From HGM12587 sp964602445 (GTDB taxonomy: Bacteria; Bacillota; Clostridia; Lachnospirales; Lachnospiraceae): a stretch of DNA of 35,826 nucleotides. The translations under genes and the position numbers were made by a program. The DNA lies in assembly GCA_964602445.1 (NCBI GenBank), contig CAZRQV010000020.1, positions 1 through 35,826 of the forward strand, in the 5' to 3' direction. Shown here piece after piece: positions 31,494 to 35,826 of this stretch. The notes beneath the pieces were generated by a model, which had not been told where the DNA came from, searched no databases, and saw only the letters and a list, made by a program, of their open reading frames with translations. How positions within the stretch are numbered: position 1 is the stretch's first letter; the number at the start of each line of letters is the position of its first letter.

Positions 31494-31501
31494 GCTATAC
31501 T
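31472..31501 (+). promoter_or_regulatory. Possible promoter of the GH89 gene
   Basis: TTGCTA (31472-31477), 18-bp spacer, TATACT (31496-31501). The -35 lies in the arm of the hairpin above. The leader from here to 31604 contains further small stems (GCTATA/TATAGC, ACAGG/CCTGT); I recognise no riboswitch class. Confidence 0.35.
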
Positions 31502-31604
31502 TGCTTTGTATGTAAAGCTATAGGAGAACGACAGCAGGGGCTTTTATAGCTGTGGCACAGGTATATCCTGTCGCTGCGTAACAAATTTCAAAGGGGGAAC
31601 TTAT

Positions 31605-34600
31605 ATGAAAAAGATCGTAAAACGTGTATTGACAGCGATCCTTTCTCTGAGCATGGTTGCAAGTGTCTTGACACCTGCAATGTCTGCAAAAGCAGCAACG
31701 CAGTTGGTCAATGTTGCAGCAAATGCAACTGCCAGCACAGAAGATGGGGAAAACGGCAGCTATGTGATCGGAAATGTCAATGACGGCGATACCACAACCA
31801 GCTGGCAGACCCAGGGTGTTTGGCCGGCAACAGCAATCCTTGCCTTAGACATGGGAAGGAACATTTCAAAAGTAACTGTAGAGCTTGGAGAAGATGGCGA
31901 TAACGCTTCTGGAAATACGGTACTGGTAACAGTGCAGTATGCTCAGAATGGAGTTACCAGTGATCTGATCAGTCTTGGAAGCAAAAGAGTCGCAGTAGAT
32001 TCCAGAGTGGATTTTTATCTGGATATTCCATTTTCTGCAACTCATGTGTATGTGACTTTGTCTGAGCCGCAGACTTCCGATGGAAATACAGGCACTTTCT
32101 GGCCATCGGTTCAGGAAGTCGAAGTGTATGAAGCACAGGAAGTTCAGCTGTCTAAGTACAGCAACATTGCAGCGCAGGCAGAAATTTCTGTAACAGGAAA
32201 TAACGAAAATACTGCGGAAGGATCGGCAAATCTGGTAGATGAAAATGATGGTACCTTGTATAAATTTTATAATGGACCAATGACAGAAGAACAGACCATT
32301 ACCTTAGCTTTCGGTGAAGCAAGAAACATGGATGCTTTCCGCATTGCTTTTGAAAATGTAGGTTCATCTGACGGAATTGATTTCCTGTTTACTTACAGTA
32401 TTCTTGCAGGAAACGGCAGTGGATTTGATACGATCGTAGATCATGCGACTGCAAACCGTACAGACAACAGTTCTCAGGATTACAGCATTGCTGAAAAAAC
32501 TTATTCTACCGTTCAGATTGTAATGCACTCCTGTACTACTTACGGCGGTTCGAATGCAGGCTGGCCGGCAGTAGCAGAATTCGAAGTTTACGGAAGCGAA
32601 GTTCAGGCAGAAGATGACTGCATTTCCTATGGAAAAACAGTACGTGCTTCTTCCGGAAAATCTCTTGCTCAGTGTGTAACAGACGGAAGCAAAACATCCA
32701 AATGGACAGGTTCTTATTATCCTGCATATGTAGATATTGATCTGGAAGAAAACTATAATCTGGATTCTGTAGAAGTATATACACCGGAAAACGGTTATTC
32801 CCAGTATTCCATCTACACAAGTATGGATGGACGCGATTTTGAAAAATTAGCAGAAAAAACATCCAAAGACCGCGCAAGTCTGGAAAGCGGTGAAGTTTAT
32901 AAGGTGTCCGAATGGGATGAAGACGGGCAGAGAGAAGCAAGAATCGTACGTGTTTATGTAGAATACAATTCTGCAGGCAGCACTGCAATCTTAAATGAAG
33001 TACGTGTCAACGGAAAAGCAAGCGGTACTGCTGTACAGGAAAGACCGGAGCTTGACATTCCTGCGTTTGAAGATTCTGAATATGCAGATACAACAGTAAC
33101 TGCAGATGACACATACAAAGAAGTTTACGGCATTATTGAAAGAAGACTTGGAAAAGAGTATCAGAACTGGTTCTCTTTAGAATTGGCAGAAAATCCGGAA
33201 AACACAGGATATGATTACTTTGAACTTTCCATGAAAAACGGAAAAGTTCACGTAATGGGAAATGACGGTGTATCTCTTGCTACAGGTATCAACCATTATC
33301 TGAAATATTACTGTAATGTAAATATTTCCCAGGTAGGAGATCAGGCAAGTATGCCGAAAAAAATGCCTTCTGTCAAAGGTACGGTACATAAAGAAACCAA
33401 AGCAGAAGTACGTTATTCTTACAACTATTGTACATTATCTTATTCCATGTCATTCTGGGGTGAAAAAGAATGGCGTGAGGAACTGGACTGGCTGGCATTA
33501 AACGGCGTGAATGTTGTTCTGGATGCGACAGCACAGGAAGAAGTTTGGAGACGTTTCCTTGGAGAACTTGGATATGAACATGAAGATATCAAGGATTTCG
33601 TAGCAGGACCTGGCTATTATGCATGGGCTTACATGGCAAACCTTTCCGGATTCGGCGGACCGATTCATGATTCCTGGTTTGAAGAAAGAACAGAGCTGGC
33701 AAGAAAGAACCATGAGATTATGAGAAATCTCGGTATGCAGCCAATTTTACAGGGTTACAGCGGTATGGTTCCGACAGATATTCAGGATTATGATCCTGAA
33801 GTGCGGATCATTGAACAGGGAACATGGTGTTCCTTCCAGAGACCTGCAATGTTAGTAACTACTTCTGATAAATTTGATGAATATGCAGCATTATTCTATG
33901 AATGTCAGAAAGAAGTTTATGGTGATTCCAGCCATTACTATGCAACTGACCCATTCCATGAAGGCGGAAATACCGGTGGTATGAATTCTACAGCCATTGC
34001 AAAAGAAGTGTTAACTTCTATGCTGGAAGCAGATGAAGACAGTGTATGGATCATTCAGGCATGGCAGGGAAATCCAACAACAGCACTGTTAAACGGATTG
34101 GATGAAGTAGAAAACGGTGCACAGCATGCACTGGTGCTGGATCTTTATGCAGAAAAAACACCGCATTATGCAGAAACAGGATATTCTTATGGTGATACCG
34201 ATGAATTCGATGATACACCATGGCTCTTCTGTATGCTGAACAACTTCGGCGGTCGTCTCGGACTGCATGGACATTTAGATAACCTTGCAACAGGAATTCC
34301 TTATGCATTAAATAACTGCGAATATATCAAAGGAATCGGTATCACACCGGAAGCAAGTGTAAACAACCCGGTATTATACGATTTTGTATTTGAAACAATC
34401 TGGCAGGACGATGTAACGGAAGAAACACCGGTGATCGATCTGGAAACATGGCTTCATGATTATGCGACAAGAAGATATGGTGCAGAAAGCGATTCCGCAA
34501 ATGCAGCATGGGATATCTTAAAAGAAACGGTATACAAATCAAACTTAAATAACCTTGGACAGGGTGCTCCGGAATCCGTAGTAAATGCAAGACCGGCACT

Positions 34601-35826
34601 GAACATCGGTGCAGCTTCTACCTGGGGCAACGCTGTGATCAGCTATGACAAAGGACTTCTGGAAGAAGCGGCAGCACTGCTTTTGGAAGATTATGATGTA
34701 TTAAAGAACAGTGAAGGATATCTGTATGATCTCGCAACGCTGTTACAGCAGGTTCTTTCCAATAGTGCGCAGGAATATCAGAAAAAGATGACTTCCGCTT
34801 ACAATGCAGGAAATCTGGAAAAATTCGAAGAATATTCAGATACATTCCTTGCAATCATTGATGATATGGAGCAGGTAACTTCCAGCAATGAATATTACCT
34901 TTTAGGAAGATGGGTAGAACAGGCGAAAGCACTGGCTGCAAATGCTGATGATTTCACAAAAGAACTTTATGAAAGAAATGCAAAAGCATTAGTAACTACA
35001 TGGGGATCTTATAATCAGGCAGAAGCAGGCGGATTAAAAGATTATTCTAACCGTCAGTGGTCCGGTCTGATTGGTGATTTCTATAAAGTAAGATGGGAAC
35101 GCTGGATCAATGCAAGAATCAATCAGTTAAGCGGTCAGACTTATGAATCCAACATTAACTGGTTCGAATGGGAATGGAGCTGGGCAAGAAGCAATACAGA
35201 ATATACCACCACTCCGGCTGTAGTAGATCTGAAAACATTAGGTGCTGAAATTCTGGAAAATTACAGTGCGAAAGATCCTTCCGCAGATTCCAGCAGAGAC
35301 CTTCCGGTTTCTTCTATGAAGGCAACTGCAGGAGATTCTCAGAGCGACGAAGGTCCGGAATATGCGTTAGACGGAAATCCGGGTTCTCTGTGGCATACCA
35401 ACTGGTATGTAGGTGATAATCACAATAATCACTGGCTCCAGTTAGAATTTGATGATGTTTATAAGATTGATGGATTCCGTTATCAGCCACGTCAGAATGG
35501 TATCAATGGTATCATTACCAAATATGAAATCTATACCAGTCTGGATGGAGAGGTATGGGAAAAAGCAGCAGAAGGAAACTGGGATGGAGATGCTTCATGG
35601 AAAACAGCAGCTTTTGAAGCTGTAGAAGCAAAATATATCAAACTGGTAACATTAGAAGCACTTTCTGATCAGGCCATTGCATTTGCCAGTGCAGCAGAAG
35701 TGCGTGTAACACTTGCCAAAGAAGAAACACCGGTCGTACCGGAAAAAAACGAAGTGGCAAGACTTTCCGGCGCAGGCAGATATGAAACAGCTTACAAAGT
35801 AGCAGATACTTACAAAGAAACACTTG
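31605..35826 (+). CDS. Secreted multimodular GH89 alpha-N-acetylglucosaminidase with CWB2 anchor (3' truncated by window)
   Basis: At least 1407 aa, running off the window. The signal peptide MKKIVKRVLTAILSLSMVAS ends near AKAA (~31). The next ~430 residues hold two or three discoidin-like (F5/8 type C/CBM32-type) modules, for example the one with VTDGSKTSKWTGSYYPAYVDIDL. The GH89 catalytic part spans about 480-1215. Acid/base E786 (DPFHEGGNTGG) and nucleophile E916 (GITPEASVNNPVLYD) match human NAGLU E316 and E446 with the same 130-residue spacing. A C-terminal F5/8-like module (about 1235-1375, YALDGNPGSLWHTNW) is followed from ~1384 by VARLSGAGRYETAYKVADTY, the first CWB2 repeat. It probably removes terminal alpha-GlcNAc from mucin or glycosaminoglycan at the cell surface. 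AAAGGGGGAACTTAT precedes the ATG. Confidence 0.95.
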   Translation, partial: MKKIVKRVLTAILSLSMVASVLTPAMSAKAATQLVNVAANATASTEDGENGSYVIGNVNDGDTTTSWQTQGVWPATAILALDMGRNISKVTVELGEDGDNASGNTVLVTVQYAQNGVTSDLISLGSKRVAVDSRVDFYLDIPFSATHVYVTLSEPQTSDGNTGTFWPSVQEVEVYEAQEVQLSKYSNIAAQAEISVTGNNENTAEGSANLVDENDGTLYKFYNGPMTEEQTITLAFGEARNMDAFRIAFENVGSSDGIDFLFTYSILAGNGSGFDTIVDHATANRTDNSSQDYSIAEKTYSTVQIVMHSCTTYGGSNAGWPAVAEFEVYGSEVQAEDDCISYGKTVRASSGKSLAQCVTDGSKTSKWTGSYYPAYVDIDLEENYNLDSVEVYTPENGYSQYSIYTSMDGRDFEKLAEKTSKDRASLESGEVYKVSEWDEDGQREARIVRVYVEYNSAGSTAILNEVRVNGKASGTAVQERPELDIPAFEDSEYADTTVTADDTYKEVYGIIERRLGKEYQNWFSLELAENPENTGYDYFELSMKNGKVHVMGNDGVSLATGINHYLKYYCNVNISQVGDQASMPKKMPSVKGTVHKETKAEVRYSYNYCTLSYSMSFWGEKEWREELDWLALNGVNVVLDATAQEEVWRRFLGELGYEHEDIKDFVAGPGYYAWAYMANLSGFGGPIHDSWFEERTELARKNHEIMRNLGMQPILQGYSGMVPTDIQDYDPEVRIIEQGTWCSFQRPAMLVTTSDKFDEYAALFYECQKEVYGDSSHYYATDPFHEGGNTGGMNSTAIAKEVLTSMLEADEDSVWIIQAWQGNPTTALLNGLDEVENGAQHALVLDLYAEKTPHYAETGYSYGDTDEFDDTPWLFCMLNNFGGRLGLHGHLDNLATGIPYALNNCEYIKGIGITPEASVNNPVLYDFVFETIWQDDVTEETPVIDLETWLHDYATRRYGAESDSANAAWDILKETVYKSNLNNLGQGAPESVVNARPALNIGAASTWGNAVISYDKGLLEEAAALLLEDYDVLKNSEGYLYDLATLLQQVLSNSAQEYQKKMTSAYNAGNLEKFEEYSDTFLAIIDDMEQVTSSNEYYLLGRWVEQAKALAANADDFTKELYERNAKALVTTWGSYNQAEAGGLKDYSNRQWSGLIGDFYKVRWERWINARINQLSGQTYESNINWFEWEWSWARSNTEYTTTPAVVDLKTLGAEILENYSAKDPSADSSRDLPVSSMKATAGDSQSDEGPEYALDGNPGSLWHTNWYVGDNHNNHWLQLEFDDVYKIDGFRYQPRQNGINGIITKYEIYTSLDGEVWEKAAEGNWDGDASWKTAAFEAVEAKYIKLVTLEALSDQAIAFASAAEVRVTLAKEETPVVPEKNEVARLSGAGRYETAYKVADTYKETL

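Noticed and set aside
31441..31604. Possible cyclic-di-GMP (GEMM) riboswitch before the surface GH89 gene
   Set aside because: The conserved GEMM-I motifs are not present; only generic stems are visible.
32536..34854. Long minus-strand frames inside the GH89 gene
   Set aside because: They are antisense shadows of a gene with clear signal peptide, catalytic residues and domain order, and they encode low-complexity H/L/R-rich sequence.

Overview
The window looks like a chromosomal segment of a gut-type Lachnospiraceae/Clostridia bacterium (order Eubacteriales). The reasons are low-to-middling G+C, strong AGGAGG-type ribosome binding sites, a C. symbiosum-like pyruvate phosphate dikinase end, a long-form PPi-dependent phosphofructokinase, iron-sulfur L-serine dehydratase in two subunits, a YlmC/YmxH sporulation protein, and a secreted GH89 glycosidase entering a clostridial CWB2 cell-wall-binding repeat. 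I see no rRNA, tRNA, CRISPR array, insertion sequence or phage gene. The genus is not settled.

Layout. 1-983: 3' end of ppdK with a strong terminator. 1258-3264: divergent MerR regulator and an aldo-keto reductase/flavin reductase-like pair, with a textbook 19-bp-spacer MerR operator-promoter between them. 3441-7751: an A+T-rich ECF sigma factor operon (sigma factor, membrane protein, ABC ATPase, two ABC-2-like permeases). 7794-11349 (minus): a heterodimeric ABC exporter with one degenerate ATP site. 11656-13461: a small conserved-looking protein and sdaAB-sdaAA. 13489-13722: an apparently orphan heat-shock (CIRCE) promoter, a short broken reading frame resembling the start of Hsp20, and a terminator. 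13825-15874: LURP-one-like protein, a 64-aa protein and a MATE transporter. 16039-18230 (minus): pfp and ridA. 18390-20411: a lysine riboswitch with terminator controlling an NhaC-family transporter (candidate lysine transporter). 20414-22841: ylmC-like (minus), nrdR, yqeG-like, aroK and a C_GCAxxG_C_C protein. 23003-27673: ABC-F protein, MsbA-like ABC exporter, DUF1015 protein. 27859-31426: an amino-acid ABC transporter behind ArgR-like boxes, then a CDF metal exporter. 31605-end: a very large GH89 alpha-N-acetylglucosaminidase, cut by the window edge.

The most unusual item is the solute-binding protein at 27859-28722. Its domain order is circularly permuted: the segment that normally ends a family-3 amino-acid-binding protein sits directly after the lipoprotein signal, and the normal N-terminal part follows and runs to the stop. 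The genes around it (permease, ATPase) are otherwise ordinary, so this looks like a working transporter with a rearranged receptor. Second is the CIRCE-controlled unit with no intact gene, which is either a dying hsp20 locus or a heat-inducible small RNA/peptide. Third is the ECF sigma/ABC operon, whose layout recalls the sigY-yxl operon of Bacillus subtilis but which has no recognisable anti-sigma factor.

Regulatory elements visible by eye are the MerR dyad, a candidate ECF promoter, CIRCE, the lysine riboswitch, ArgR-like boxes, and several intrinsic terminators, one of which lies inside the coding sequence of a convergent gene.
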